Below the pieces are notes generated by a model. The model saw only the letters and a program-made list of their open reading frames with translations, was not told the DNA's origin and made no database searches. Shown here piece after piece: positions 1 through 7,263 of a stretch of 12,218 nt of DNA. Source of the DNA: Flavobacteriales bacterium (lineage in GTDB: Bacteria; Bacteroidota; Bacteroidia; Flavobacteriales; Flavobacteriaceae); assembly GCA_002737105.1 (NCBI GenBank), contig NSHO01000042.1:1-12218 (forward strand). The letters run 5' to 3'. The position numbers and the translations under genes were made by a program. Position 1 is the stretch's first letter, and every line of letters begins with the position of its first letter.

Positions 1-9
1 AATAATTTT

Positions 10-2448
10 ATGAAGTGCCTTCAAAGTCTAAGTATTTTACTCTTTTTTCAAATTTCTTTTGCACAAGAAATAATTGTTCCAAATCCAGATTCATTTTTGT
101 TAAATAAAAAAGAAGTTACTGCCATAAAAATTAAAAATGCCGTAAAAATTGATGCGTCACTTAATGAAGTTGATTGGCAAAATGTTCCAATAGCCAAAAA
201 CTTTGTAATGTTTAACCAAGATAATGGAAAACCAGAATTAAATGAACTTTGCACAGAAGTAAAAGTACTTTACGATGATGATGCCGTCTACATAGGGGCG
301 ATTTTATATGACAATGAACCCTCTAAAATTTTGAAAGAAATTTCAGAAAGAGACAATTTCGGTGTTACAGATTTTTTTGGTGTTTTTATTAATGGTTTTA
401 ATGATGGCCAGCAAGAATTTAGTTTTTTTGTAAGTGCTTCCGATGGGCAAATGGATTTAGTTAGAACCACAGAAGATGAAGATAAATCGTGGGATGCTAT
501 CTGGGAAAGTAAAGCGAAAATTACAAATATTGGTTGGGTAGTTGAAATGAAAATACCTTATGCCGCACTTCGTTTTCCTAAAGAAGACAAGCAAATTTGG
601 GGTGTCAACTTTTTTAGAGAAGTAAGAAGAAACCGTCAAATGTTCACATGGAATCCAGTAGATAACAGCAAAGGATTTTTTACGCAACAAGCCGGAATTT
701 TAAGAGGTATTGAAAAAATTAATACGCCAACACGTTTATTTTTGATTCCTTATTCTTCTTTTTATTTAAATAGTTTTGGTAAAGAAAAATCTTTCGGAAC
801 TTTAAAAGGAGGATTGGATTTAAAATACGGATTGACCGATGCATTTACGTTAGATATGGTTTTGATTCCTGATTTTGGTCAAACAAGATTTGATGACAAA
901 ATATTAAACTTGGGGCCTTTTGAACAAATATTTAACGAAAACAGACCTTTTTTTACCGAAGGAACCGATTTGTTTAATAAAGGAGGCTTGTTTTATTCTA
1001 GAAGAATTGGACAACGAGCGAGCAAATATCCTGAAATTTCAGAATCGGAGGAAGTAATTGAATTTCCAAACACAATAGATTTGGTGAATGCAGTCAAAAT
1101 TTCTGGTAGAACAAAAGAAGGTTTAGGAATTGGTTTTTTAAACACAGTTACAAAAAAAACAGATGTTGTTATTCGGGATATAAATACCGGAAATACAAGA
1201 ACAGAAACCGTTGAGCCGCTAGCCAATTATAATGTTTTGGTTTTAGATCAACGTTTTAACGGAAATTCTTCCGTTTCATTAATTAATACAAATGTAACTC
1301 GAAATGGAAATTTTAGAGATGCAAATGTAACTGCAGCAACATTCGATTTAAATACAAAAAAGAACACGTTCAATTTAAATGGCGCTTTGAATTATAGTTA
1401 CGTAAATAATTATGCCAATTTGCCTAATAAAAATGGAGTTTTAGCCAATTTAGGATTTGGCGAAACCTCTGGAAAAGTTAGGTTTTCAGTTTATGGCGAA
1501 TATGTTTCAAAAGAATATGATAATAACGATTTAGGCGTAAATTTTCAAACCAATTATTACTCTTTAAATGGAAATGTAAATTACAGACTGCTACAATCAA
1601 CAGAAAAACTAAACTCATTTAGGATAAGTTTAAATACGTATGCACAATTTGATAAGGCAACCAACTATCTTCAAGAACAAAATTTTAATATCAATTTAAA
1701 TTTAACCAATAAAAAAAACCATGCTGCAGGTATCGGAATTAATTTAAATCCGTTTGAAAGATATAATTTTTATAATCCTCAAGCTGTTGGGCGATTTGTA
1801 GTTTTCCCCAAAAATTATGGAATGTGGGGTTTTATTTCTACCAATTACAACAATAAATTTGCATTTGACATTAACCCAAATATTGGAGTCACAGAAACTA
1901 AAGGTTGGTGGTATTGGGGATTGGATGTGAGCCCGAGATATCGTTTTAACGATAAATTATCCTTAATTTATAGAAACTCTTTCAATAACGAATACCAAGA
2001 TTTAGGTCGCGTTGATAGAGTAGGAAATGACATTATTTTCGCAAAAAGAGACAATCAAACTTTAGAAACAAGTTTGGAAGGAAAATATTCCGTCACGGCT
2101 AAAATGAATTTTGGATTAAAATTAAGACATTATTGGTCGTTTTCAGAAAATAACTCGTACTATAAATTATTAGAGAACGGTTACACAGAAGTCTATTCTT
2201 ATACAGGTAACGCTAATCAAAATTTAAATTTATGGAACTTTGATTTGTCTTACAGTTGGTGGTTTGCACCAGGAAGTCAAATGTCTTTTTTGTACCGAAA
2301 TGCATCGGGTATTTTTCAAAATGCAATAGATAAAAATTTTGTTTACAATACCAAAAAAGTATTTAACCATGAAGATTTGAATCATACTTTTTCTATCAGT
2401 ATTCGGTACTTTATTGATTATAATCAAGCCAAGAATGCTTTTAAATAA
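10..2448 (+). CDS. DUF5916 family protein with CBM9-like N-terminal domain, secreted or outer membrane
   Basis: This 812-residue protein begins with a probable signal peptide: a hydrophobic stretch at residues 3-15 ending in SFAQE, with likely cleavage near residue 18. Residues about 40-230 look like the carbohydrate-binding-module-9-like beta-sandwich that precedes DUF5916, beginning at IDASLNEVDW. The DUF5916 signature follows at about residues 286-318, with PDFGQTRFDD, LNLGPFEQIF and NENRPFFTEG. The remainder is rich in alternating hydrophobic/aromatic strands and ends in YFIDYNQAKNAFK, compatible with a C-terminal outer-membrane beta-barrel. That topology is inference. The family is common in Bacteroidota and its function is not established; carbohydrate or polymer handling at the surface is only a guess from the CBM9-like fold. 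The chosen ATG places the signal peptide correctly, but only 9 bases lie upstream, without a stop, so a start further upstream cannot be excluded and the promoter is out of view. Confidence 0.85.
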   Translation: MKCLQSLSILLFFQISFAQEIIVPNPDSFLLNKKEVTAIKIKNAVKIDASLNEVDWQNVPIAKNFVMFNQDNGKPELNELCTEVKVLYDDDAVYIGAILYDNEPSKILKEISERDNFGVTDFFGVFINGFNDGQQEFSFFVSASDGQMDLVRTTEDEDKSWDAIWESKAKITNIGWVVEMKIPYAALRFPKEDKQIWGVNFFREVRRNRQMFTWNPVDNSKGFFTQQAGILRGIEKINTPTRLFLIPYSSFYLNSFGKEKSFGTLKGGLDLKYGLTDAFTLDMVLIPDFGQTRFDDKILNLGPFEQIFNENRPFFTEGTDLFNKGGLFYSRRIGQRASKYPEISESEEVIEFPNTIDLVNAVKISGRTKEGLGIGFLNTVTKKTDVVIRDINTGNTRTETVEPLANYNVLVLDQRFNGNSSVSLINTNVTRNGNFRDANVTAATFDLNTKKNTFNLNGALNYSYVNNYANLPNKNGVLANLGFGETSGKVRFSVYGEYVSKEYDNNDLGVNFQTNYYSLNGNVNYRLLQSTEKLNSFRISLNTYAQFDKATNYLQEQNFNINLNLTNKKNHAAGIGINLNPFERYNFYNPQAVGRFVVFPKNYGMWGFISTNYNNKFAFDINPNIGVTETKGWWYWGLDVSPRYRFNDKLSLIYRNSFNNEYQDLGRVDRVGNDIIFAKRDNQTLETSLEGKYSVTAKMNFGLKLRHYWSFSENNSYYKLLENGYTEVYSYTGNANQNLNLWNFDLSYSWWFAPGSQMSFLYRNASGIFQNAIDKNFVYNTKKVFNHEDLNHTFSISIRYFIDYNQAKNAFK

Positions 2449-2499
2449 TAAAACTATTTTTTAAGTATTTCGTAATAACAAAATTAAGAGAACCTTTTC

Positions 2500-2540
2500 G
2501 TTACTAACTTTTTTAAGTCGGCGTTTAAAAATTTAGTAAC
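2500..2540. repeat. Inverted repeat upstream of gpmI
   Basis: The arms are 2500-2513 (GTTACTAACTTTTT) and 2527-2540 (AAAAATTTAGTAAC). They pair over 14 positions with one C/T mismatch, around a 13-nt loop that holds the only GC-rich bases nearby. The right arm overlaps the candidate gpmI -7 element. It could be a terminator for the upstream gene, although no clean T-run follows it, or an operator or leader hairpin for gpmI. The sequence does not decide between these. Confidence 0.5.
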
Positions 2541-2544
2541 TTCG
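2537..2544 (+). promoter_or_regulatory. Candidate -7 promoter element of gpmI
   Basis: TAACTTCG differs at one position from the Bacteroidota -7 consensus TAnnTTTG and lies 19 bases before the gpmI ATG, which would give a leader of roughly 12-15 nt. No good TTTG -33 element is visible about 20 bp upstream, so the call is weak. The 115-bp gap needs some promoter if gpmI is not read through from the upstream gene. Confidence 0.35.
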
Positions 2545-2563
2545 TATCTTAAATACTTCATCG

Positions 2564-4072
2564 ATGAACAAAAAAGTAATTTTAATGATTTTGGACGGTT
2601 GGGGACATTCTCCAGATCCAAAAGTTTCCGCCATAGATAATGCGAATACACCTTTTATAGATTCGCTATATAAAAATTATCCAAATGCCGAATTGCGTAC
2701 TGACGGACTTCACGTAGGTTTACCAGAAGGGCAAATGGGAAATTCAGAAGTAGGTCACATGAATTTAGGTGCAGGACGAATTGTATACCAAGATTTAGCA
2801 AAAATTAATTTAGCAGTTAAAAATCATACTTTAAAAAATGAAAAGCCTTTACTAGATGCCTTCAATTACGCAAAAACGAATTATAAAAACGTTCATTTTT
2901 TAGGATTGGTTTCAGACGGTGGCGTGCATTCTCATACTTCACATTTACGCGGCTTAATTGAAGCTGCTCAAGAAAATGGCGTATCAAATATGTTTGTTCA
3001 TGCCTTTACAGATGGTCGAGATGTAGATCCAAAATCAGGAAAAAAATACATACAAGATTTACAAAATTTTCTTTTAAACACGAATGCAAAATTAGCATCA
3101 GTTATTGGAAGATATTACGCAATGGACAGAGACAAACGTTGGGAACGAGTAAAATTAGCTTACGATTTATTAGTCAATGGTAGTGGTGAAACGACTTCAA
3201 ATTTTGCGGAAAGTATTCAAAAAAGTTATGATGCAAATGTAACCGATGAATTTATTCAGCCCTTATTTTCTTCAGAAGGAAAAACGATTCAACCTGATGA
3301 TGTGGTAATTTTCTTTAATTTCCGTACAGATAGAGGTAGAGAATTAACAGAAGTGCTTTCTCAAACTGATTTTCATGAGCAAAACATGCACAAATTACCA
3401 TTGTATTATGTTACTTTAACCAATTATGACGACACTTATAAAAACGTTCATGTAATTTACGACAAAGACAATATTACAGAAACATTAGGTGAAATACTTT
3501 CAAAAGCAGGAAAAAAACAAATCCGAATTGCAGAAACAGAGAAATATCCGCACGTAACTTTTTTCTTTTCTGGTGGAAAAGAAGCACCTTTTGATGGAGA
3601 ATCTCGAATATTAAAAAACTCACCAAAAGTGGCCACTTACGATTTACAACCCGAAATGAGTGCTTTCGAATTAAAAGATGCTTTAGTACCTGAATTACAA
3701 AAAGGTGAAGTAGATTTTGTGTGTTTAAATTTCGCAAATGGCGATATGGTTGGACACACCGGAAGTATGCCAGCAGCCATAAAAGCATGTGAAGCCGTTG
3801 ATGTTTGCGTAAAAGAAATTATTGAAACCGCTTTAGCAAACCAATATACCACAATCGTAATTGCAGATCACGGAAATTGCGAAACGATGATAAACCCAGA
3901 TGGCTCGCCAAATACGGCACATACAACCAATCCAGTGCCTGTAATTTTGGTAGATAACTATAAAATACACATTCAATCAGGTGTTTTGGGAGATATTGCC
4001 CCAACAATTTTAGATTTAATGGGAATTGCACAGCCAGAGGTTATGACGCAACATTCGTTGTTGGTGAAGTAA
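2564..4072 (+). CDS. gpmI: 2,3-bisphosphoglycerate-independent phosphoglycerate mutase
   Basis: The enzyme interconverts 3-phosphoglycerate and 2-phosphoglycerate in cytoplasmic glycolysis and gluconeogenesis. It belongs to the alkaline-phosphatase superfamily, needs divalent metal (usually Mn) and works through a phosphoserine intermediate. At 502 residues it is close to the family's roughly 510. Visible landmarks in order are: metal-binding Asp11 in LDGWG; nucleophile Ser61 in MGNSEVGH; His122 in SDGGVHSH; GRDVDP at 151-156; substrate-binding Arg254 and Arg257 in FNFRTDRGRE; Lys327 in EKYPHVTFFFSGG; Asp394 and His398 in ANGDMVGH; Asp435-His436 in ADHGN; and His453 in NTAHTTNPVP. All expected catalytic and metal ligands are present, so the gene looks intact. 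The ATG at 2564 gives the normal short N-terminus before LDGWG. It stands alone, transcribed toward the engB gene, with a shared hairpin between them. Confidence 0.97.
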   Translation: MNKKVILMILDGWGHSPDPKVSAIDNANTPFIDSLYKNYPNAELRTDGLHVGLPEGQMGNSEVGHMNLGAGRIVYQDLAKINLAVKNHTLKNEKPLLDAFNYAKTNYKNVHFLGLVSDGGVHSHTSHLRGLIEAAQENGVSNMFVHAFTDGRDVDPKSGKKYIQDLQNFLLNTNAKLASVIGRYYAMDRDKRWERVKLAYDLLVNGSGETTSNFAESIQKSYDANVTDEFIQPLFSSEGKTIQPDDVVIFFNFRTDRGRELTEVLSQTDFHEQNMHKLPLYYVTLTNYDDTYKNVHVIYDKDNITETLGEILSKAGKKQIRIAETEKYPHVTFFFSGGKEAPFDGESRILKNSPKVATYDLQPEMSAFELKDALVPELQKGEVDFVCLNFANGDMVGHTGSMPAAIKACEAVDVCVKEIIETALANQYTTIVIADHGNCETMINPDGSPNTAHTTNPVPVILVDNYKIHIQSGVLGDIAPTILDLMGIAQPEVMTQHSLLVK

Positions 4073-4088
4073 AAAAAACTTCAAGAGT

Positions 4089-4109
4089 TTAAACCCTTGG
4101 AGGGTTTAA
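4089..4109. terminator. Bidirectional terminator hairpin between gpmI and engB
   Basis: A 9-bp perfect stem (4089-4097 TTAAACCCT with 4101-4109 AGGGTTTAA) closes a 3-nt TGG loop in the 63-bp gap between two convergent genes. An A-run lies on the gpmI side (4071-4078), which is a U-run for transcripts coming from engB. Termination is therefore best supported for the minus strand and plausible for both. A second, mutually exclusive, nearly palindromic fold is centred on GTTTAAAC just upstream. Confidence 0.65.
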
Positions 4110-4135
4110 TAAATATAATAATCTGCGTACCTATT

Positions 4136-4753
4136 TTAAAATTCTGAACCCGTAAATAAATTCTGGTTCACTTCTTCAATATAAGTCAAAATTTCTTCTT
4201 TACCTAAAGCACTTTCTGCAGAAGTCACAAAATATTGTGGCATTTCTGCCCAATCGTTGGCTAATAAATTTTTCTTGTACGCTTCCACGTGTTTGTGAAT
4301 ATGCGTTTTTCCTAACTTATCCGCTTTCGTAAAAACAATACAAAACGGAATTTCACTTTCGCCTAAATATTCAATAAATTCGGTATCAATTTTTTGTGGT
4401 TCGTGTCTAATATCTACCAAAACAAACGCACAAATAAGTTGTTCTCTTGTTTCAAAATAATCTGTAATAAATTGCTGAAATATTGCTTTTGTTGTCTTAG
4501 AAACTTTTGCGTATCCATAACCTGGTAAATCTACTAAATGCCAGTTTTTGTTAATTAAAAAGTGGTTAATTAATTGGGTTTTTCCTGGTCTTCCAGAGGT
4601 TTTGGCAAGGTTTTTATGGTTGGTAATCATGTTAATTAACGATGATTTTCCAACATTAGATCGTCCAATAAAAGCATATTCTGGAATTCTGTCTTTTGGA
4701 CATTTTTCCACAATAGAATTACTTATTACAAATTCGGCGGTATTAATTTTCAT
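4136..4753 (-). CDS. engB: Ribosome biogenesis GTP-binding protein EngB/YsxC
   Basis: This is a small TrmE-Era-EngA-EngB-Septin-type GTPase needed for assembly of the large ribosomal subunit, acting in the cytoplasm. With the start chosen here it has 205 residues, normal for the family. GTPase motifs are G1 GRSNVGKS at 30-37, the G2 threonine (Thr59) in GRPGKTQ at 55-60, G3 DLPG at 75-78, G4 TKAD at 142-145 and G5 TSAE at 177-180. The YGYAK after DLPG is typical of EngB. An alternative in-frame TTG at 4780 would add nine residues (MSSLNTINQ) outside the conserved start. The ATG at 4753, giving MKINTAEF, matches the family N-terminus and is preferred. The gene lies 71 bp downstream of the hydrolase on the same strand. 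I found no good promoter in that gap, so co-transcription is likely. Confidence 0.96.
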   Translation of the reverse strand: MKINTAEFVISNSIVEKCPKDRIPEYAFIGRSNVGKSSLINMITNHKNLAKTSGRPGKTQLINHFLINKNWHLVDLPGYGYAKVSKTTKAIFQQFITDYFETREQLICAFVLVDIRHEPQKIDTEFIEYLGESEIPFCIVFTKADKLGKTHIHKHVEAYKKNLLANDWAEMPQYFVTSAESALGKEEILTYIEEVNQNLFTGSEF

Positions 4754-4824
4754 TTGATTTATAGTATTTAAACTACTCAAAAGATTGAAGTAGGATATTC
4801 TTTTTTCTTAATTTAAAGGAGAAT

Positions 4825-5580
4825 TTATAATTTTTTCTCGCTAAGCCAACCAAATAATAAATCATTAAATTGATCTGGTTCTTCCATCATGGCCGCATGA
4901 CCACATTTGTCAATCCAATATAATTCAGAATTTGGTAGCAGTTTTTTAAATTCTTCAGCTACTTCTGGTGGGGTTACTTTATCTTGTTTTCCCCAAATAA
5001 TACATGTTGGCACATGCATTTTAGGTAAATCTTTAGCCATATTATGACGGATAGCGCTTTTGGCAATGGTTAACGTTTTCAACAATTTTATTCTGTCGTT
5101 TACGGTTGCAAAAACTTCGTCAATAATTTCTTTTGTGGCCACTTCTGGATTGTAAAACACATCTTCTGCTTTTTTTCTAATATACTCATAATCACCACGT
5201 TTTGGGTAACTTTCACCCATGGCACTTTCGTATAATCCTGAACTTCCTGTAATTACTAATCCTCTAACTAATTCAGGATATTGTTTCGTAAAATACAAAC
5301 CAATGTGTCCACCTAATGAATTTCCAACCAAAATCACACGTTCCAATCCTTTGAAAACAATAAAATCTTTTACATATCTGGCGAATGCTTTTACGTTAGT
5401 TTTTAATAAACTTTGGGTGTAAATAGGCAATTCAGGAATAATCACTTTGTATCCTTTACTTGGAAAGTAATTAGCCATGCCGTCAAAATTACTTAAACCG
5501 CCCATCAAACCATGTAAAACAATGATTGGTGTGCCTTCTCCAGCTTCGAAATAAGTATATTTTTTTTCTTTCTTTATCAT
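4825..5580 (-). CDS. Alpha/beta hydrolase
   Basis: This is a 251-residue alpha/beta-hydrolase-fold protein with a complete catalytic triad: nucleophile Ser88 in the elbow GNSLGG, Asp200 in IWGKQDKVTPP and His228 in KCGHAAMMEEP. The oxyanion-hole HG pair is at 23-24 in VLHGLMGG. A cap region lies at about 115-185 (YESAMGESYPKRGDYEYIRK and onward). There is no signal peptide, so it is probably cytoplasmic. The fold covers esterases, lipases, C-C hydrolases and others, and the substrate cannot be read from the sequence. The ATG at 5580 gives a normal N-terminus, with a perfect Bacteroidota -7 element about 35 bp upstream. It is the first gene of a probable two-gene transcript with engB and is divergent from mraZ. 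Confidence 0.9.
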   Translation of the reverse strand: MIKKEKKYTYFEAGEGTPIIVLHGLMGGLSNFDGMANYFPSKGYKVIIPELPIYTQSLLKTNVKAFARYVKDFIVFKGLERVILVGNSLGGHIGLYFTKQYPELVRGLVITGSSGLYESAMGESYPKRGDYEYIRKKAEDVFYNPEVATKEIIDEVFATVNDRIKLLKTLTIAKSAIRHNMAKDLPKMHVPTCIIWGKQDKVTPPEVAEEFKKLLPNSELYWIDKCGHAAMMEEPDQFNDLLFGWLSEKKL

Positions 5581-5615
5581 AAAAACGTCTTCGTGATCAA
5601 ATCATCTAATATTTA

Positions 5616-5623
5616 CAAAAATA
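5616..5623 (-). promoter_or_regulatory. -7 promoter element of the hydrolase-engB transcript
   Basis: Read on the minus strand this is TATTTTTG, a perfect match to the Bacteroidota -7 consensus TAnnTTTG. It implies a transcript start near 5609 and a leader of about 30 nt before the ATG at 5580. A matching -33 TTTG was not found at the expected spacing. Confidence 0.5.
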
Positions 5624-5795
5624 CATTTTTTTTTCACATTTGTTTACTATTACATATTATTAAATTGTTTCCTACCTAAAACCCTTATTTTCAAATTGTT
5701 TTGAGAATTATAACTGAAATTAACAGTGGTTTTTCAATAATATCTACTATCATTAAAAACTTAAATTCTTTGTCAATATCTGTATTTTCAGCCCA

Positions 5796-5805
5796 TAAGT
5801 GGTAA
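5796..5805 (+). promoter_or_regulatory. Isolated MraZ-box-like half site
   Basis: TAAGTGGTAA matches the unit of the downstream MraZ-box array (AAAGTGGTAA) at 9 of 10 positions. It lies 41 bp upstream of the first array unit, about four helical turns, so it could sit on the same DNA face and support looping or cooperative binding. That role is inference. Confidence 0.4.
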
Positions 5806-5836
5806 TTCTGTCATTTTTTCATAAAAACTTATTAAC

Positions 5837-5866
5837 AAAGTGGTATTTTGTGGTAAAAAGTGGTAA
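5837..5866 (+). promoter_or_regulatory. Putative MraZ operator: three 10-bp direct repeats
   Basis: Three contiguous 10-bp units read AAAGTGGTAT, TTTGTGGTAA and AAAGTGGTAA, with GTGGTA recurring exactly every 10 bp (5840, 5850, 5860). Known MraZ boxes are short direct repeats on a 10-bp period upstream of mraZ: TGGG-type in Escherichia coli and AAAGTG[T/G]-type in mollicutes. The sequence, period and place, 10 bp upstream of the mraZ -7 element, all fit an autoregulatory operator covering the -33 region. Binding here by MraZ is inferred from that match. Confidence 0.85.
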
Positions 5867-5875
5867 AATATTTTT

Positions 5876-5883
5876 TAAATTTG
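5876..5883 (+). promoter_or_regulatory. -7 promoter element of mraZ and the dcw operon
   Basis: TAAATTTG is a perfect match to TAnnTTTG, with predicted transcription start near 5889 and a leader of about 20 nt before the mraZ start. The -33 position falls inside the GTGGTA repeats and has no good TTTG at the usual spacing (the TTTG at 5847-5850 is 25 bp away). Repressor binding to the repeats would occlude this promoter. Confidence 0.6.
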
Positions 5884-5909
5884 TCTCAATAATAATTCAT
5901 TTATAAAAG

Positions 5910-6380
5910 TTGAATACATTTTTAGGAACATACGAGTGCAAAGTTGATGCAAAAGGAAGGTTAATGATACCTGCGCCTCTTAAGAAACAACTGGGTAATT
6001 TTGAAGAAGGTTTTGTATTGAAGCGTTCCGTTTTTCAACCTTGCTTGGAGTTGTATCCTATGAAGGAGTGGAATAAAGTCATGCAGAAAATAAACAAGTT
6101 AAATCGGTTTGTAAAAAAGAACAACGATTTCATTAGAGCATTTACTGCTGGTGTAAAAATGGTTGAAATTGATGCAACAGGAAGATTATTAATTCCGAAA
6201 GATTTGGTGTTGTTTTCTAAAATAGATAAAGATATTGTGTTGTCATCTGCTGTTTCTATAATAGAAATTTGGGATAAAAATTTATACGAATCTGCATTAG
6301 ATCATGCAATGGTTGATTTTGCAGATTTAGCCGAAGAAGTTATGGGTAACCAAAATGATGAGGAAGATGGAATATCATAA
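5910..6380 (+). CDS. mraZ: Transcriptional regulator MraZ
   Basis: This 156-residue DNA-binding protein has two SpoVT-AbrB-like MraZ domains, each marked by the DxxGRxxxP motif: DAKGRLMIP at 13-21 and DATGRLLIP at 88-96. MraZ forms ring-like oligomers that bind direct repeats and usually represses the dcw operon. It heads the cluster here, directly downstream of a repeat array of the right kind. The start is TTG at 5910: the codon two places upstream (5904-5906) is TAA, no ATG or GTG lies between, and the next in-frame ATG is codon 19, inside the first domain. The N-terminus MNTFLGTYECKVD is the normal one for the family. Its stop overlaps rsmH by 14 bp. The acidic tail (residues 142-156, with NQNDEED) is beyond the conserved domains. 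Confidence 0.95.
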   Translation: MNTFLGTYECKVDAKGRLMIPAPLKKQLGNFEEGFVLKRSVFQPCLELYPMKEWNKVMQKINKLNRFVKKNNDFIRAFTAGVKMVEIDATGRLLIPKDLVLFSKIDKDIVLSSAVSIIEIWDKNLYESALDHAMVDFADLAEEVMGNQNDEEDGIS

Positions 6381-7263
6381 ACCGGTACTTTTAAAAGAAA
6401 CGGTTGCCGGTTTAAACATTAAACCAGACGGAATTTACGTTGATGTCACTTTTGGTGGAGGCGGACATTCTAAAGAAATAATGAAACATTTAGGGATAAA
6501 CGGAAAATTGTTTGGTTTTGACCAAGATACAGACGCATTGGCAAATACTATAAATGATGAACGATTTGTTTTAATTAATGAAAATTTCAGATTTATTAAA
6601 AGGTTCTTACGTTTTTATGGCGTCAAACAAGTAGACGGAATTTTAGCCGATTTCGGAGTCTCTTCCCATCAATTTGATGAAGCAGATAGAGGTTTCTCTA
6701 CACGATTTGATGGTGCTTTAGATATGAGAATGAACCAAAACGATACCCTTTCTGCTTATGAAGTGATAAATGATTATACAGAAAATGAATTAAAACGAGT
6801 TTTCTTAGATTTTGGTGAATTGAAGAACGGTGGAGCAATGGCAAATATTATTGTAGCCGCTAGAGCGGATAAAAAAATTAAAAATTCGGAGCAGTTGAAA
6901 GAAGTTTTGTCTCGCTTTTTACCAGGTCATAAAGCAAATAAAATATTAGCTCAAATTTATCAGGCAATTCGCATTGAAGTAAACCAAGAAATTGAAGTAT
7001 TGAAAGAATTTTTAATTCAAACAGAAGAATTATTGGTTTCTGGAGGAAGATTGAGTGTCCTTTCTTACCATTCTTTAGAAGACAGATTGGTAAAAAGATT
7101 TATAAGAAATGGCATGTTTGAAGGAGAACCAGAACGCGACTTTTTTGGGAATTTTGAAGTGCCTTTTAAAAGTATCGAAAAGTTAATAGTGCCTTCATCG
7201 GCAGAAATAGAAATAAACAACAGAGCCAGAAGTGCCAAATTAAGAGTAGCAGAAAAAAAATAA
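6367..7263 (+). CDS. rsmH: 16S rRNA (cytosine(1402)-N(4))-methyltransferase
   Basis: RsmH (MraW) uses S-adenosylmethionine to methylate N4 of C1402 in the decoding centre of 16S rRNA. With the preferred start it has 298 residues, normal for the family. The SAM-binding motif VDVTFGGGGHS is at 25-35, followed by the acidic loop FGFDQDTDA (49-57) and the signature ADFGVSSHQFD (94-104). Then come RGFSTRFDGALDMRMN (108-123), SVLSYHSLEDRLVKRF (230-245) and the C-terminal NNRARSAKLRVAEK. An upstream in-frame ATG at 6355 would add MMRK. The ATG at 6367, giving MEYHKPVLLKE, is the family-like start. The gene overlaps the end of mraZ by 14 bp and its TAA shares one base with the ftsL ATG (TAATG), so translation is likely coupled on both sides. 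Confidence 0.96.
   Translation: MEYHKPVLLKETVAGLNIKPDGIYVDVTFGGGGHSKEIMKHLGINGKLFGFDQDTDALANTINDERFVLINENFRFIKRFLRFYGVKQVDGILADFGVSSHQFDEADRGFSTRFDGALDMRMNQNDTLSAYEVINDYTENELKRVFLDFGELKNGGAMANIIVAARADKKIKNSEQLKEVLSRFLPGHKANKILAQIYQAIRIEVNQEIEVLKEFLIQTEELLVSGGRLSVLSYHSLEDRLVKRFIRNGMFEGEPERDFFGNFEVPFKSIEKLIVPSSAEIEINNRARSAKLRVAEKK

Noticed and set aside
10..2448. TonB-dependent receptor
   Set aside because: No plug domain or TonB box is visible, and the CBM9-like plus PDFGQ/RPFF layout fits DUF5916 instead.
3474..3788. Open frame of 104 codons antisense to gpmI
   Set aside because: It lies wholly inside a strongly conserved gene, has low-complexity Leu/Phe-rich composition and no recognisable domain.
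4754..4780. N-terminal extension of EngB from a TTG at 4780
   Set aside because: It adds nine residues outside the family's conserved start; the ATG at 4753 gives the typical MKINTAEF beginning.
5726..5730. Fifth MraZ half site (GTGGT)
   Set aside because: Only a 5-bp match, flanks differ (ACAGTGGTTT), and it is out of 10-bp phase with the others; expected by chance.
6355..6366. Earlier ATG for rsmH giving MMRKMEYH
   Set aside because: The homologous N-terminus begins at MEYHKPVLL; the extra four codons only translate the end of mraZ in another frame.
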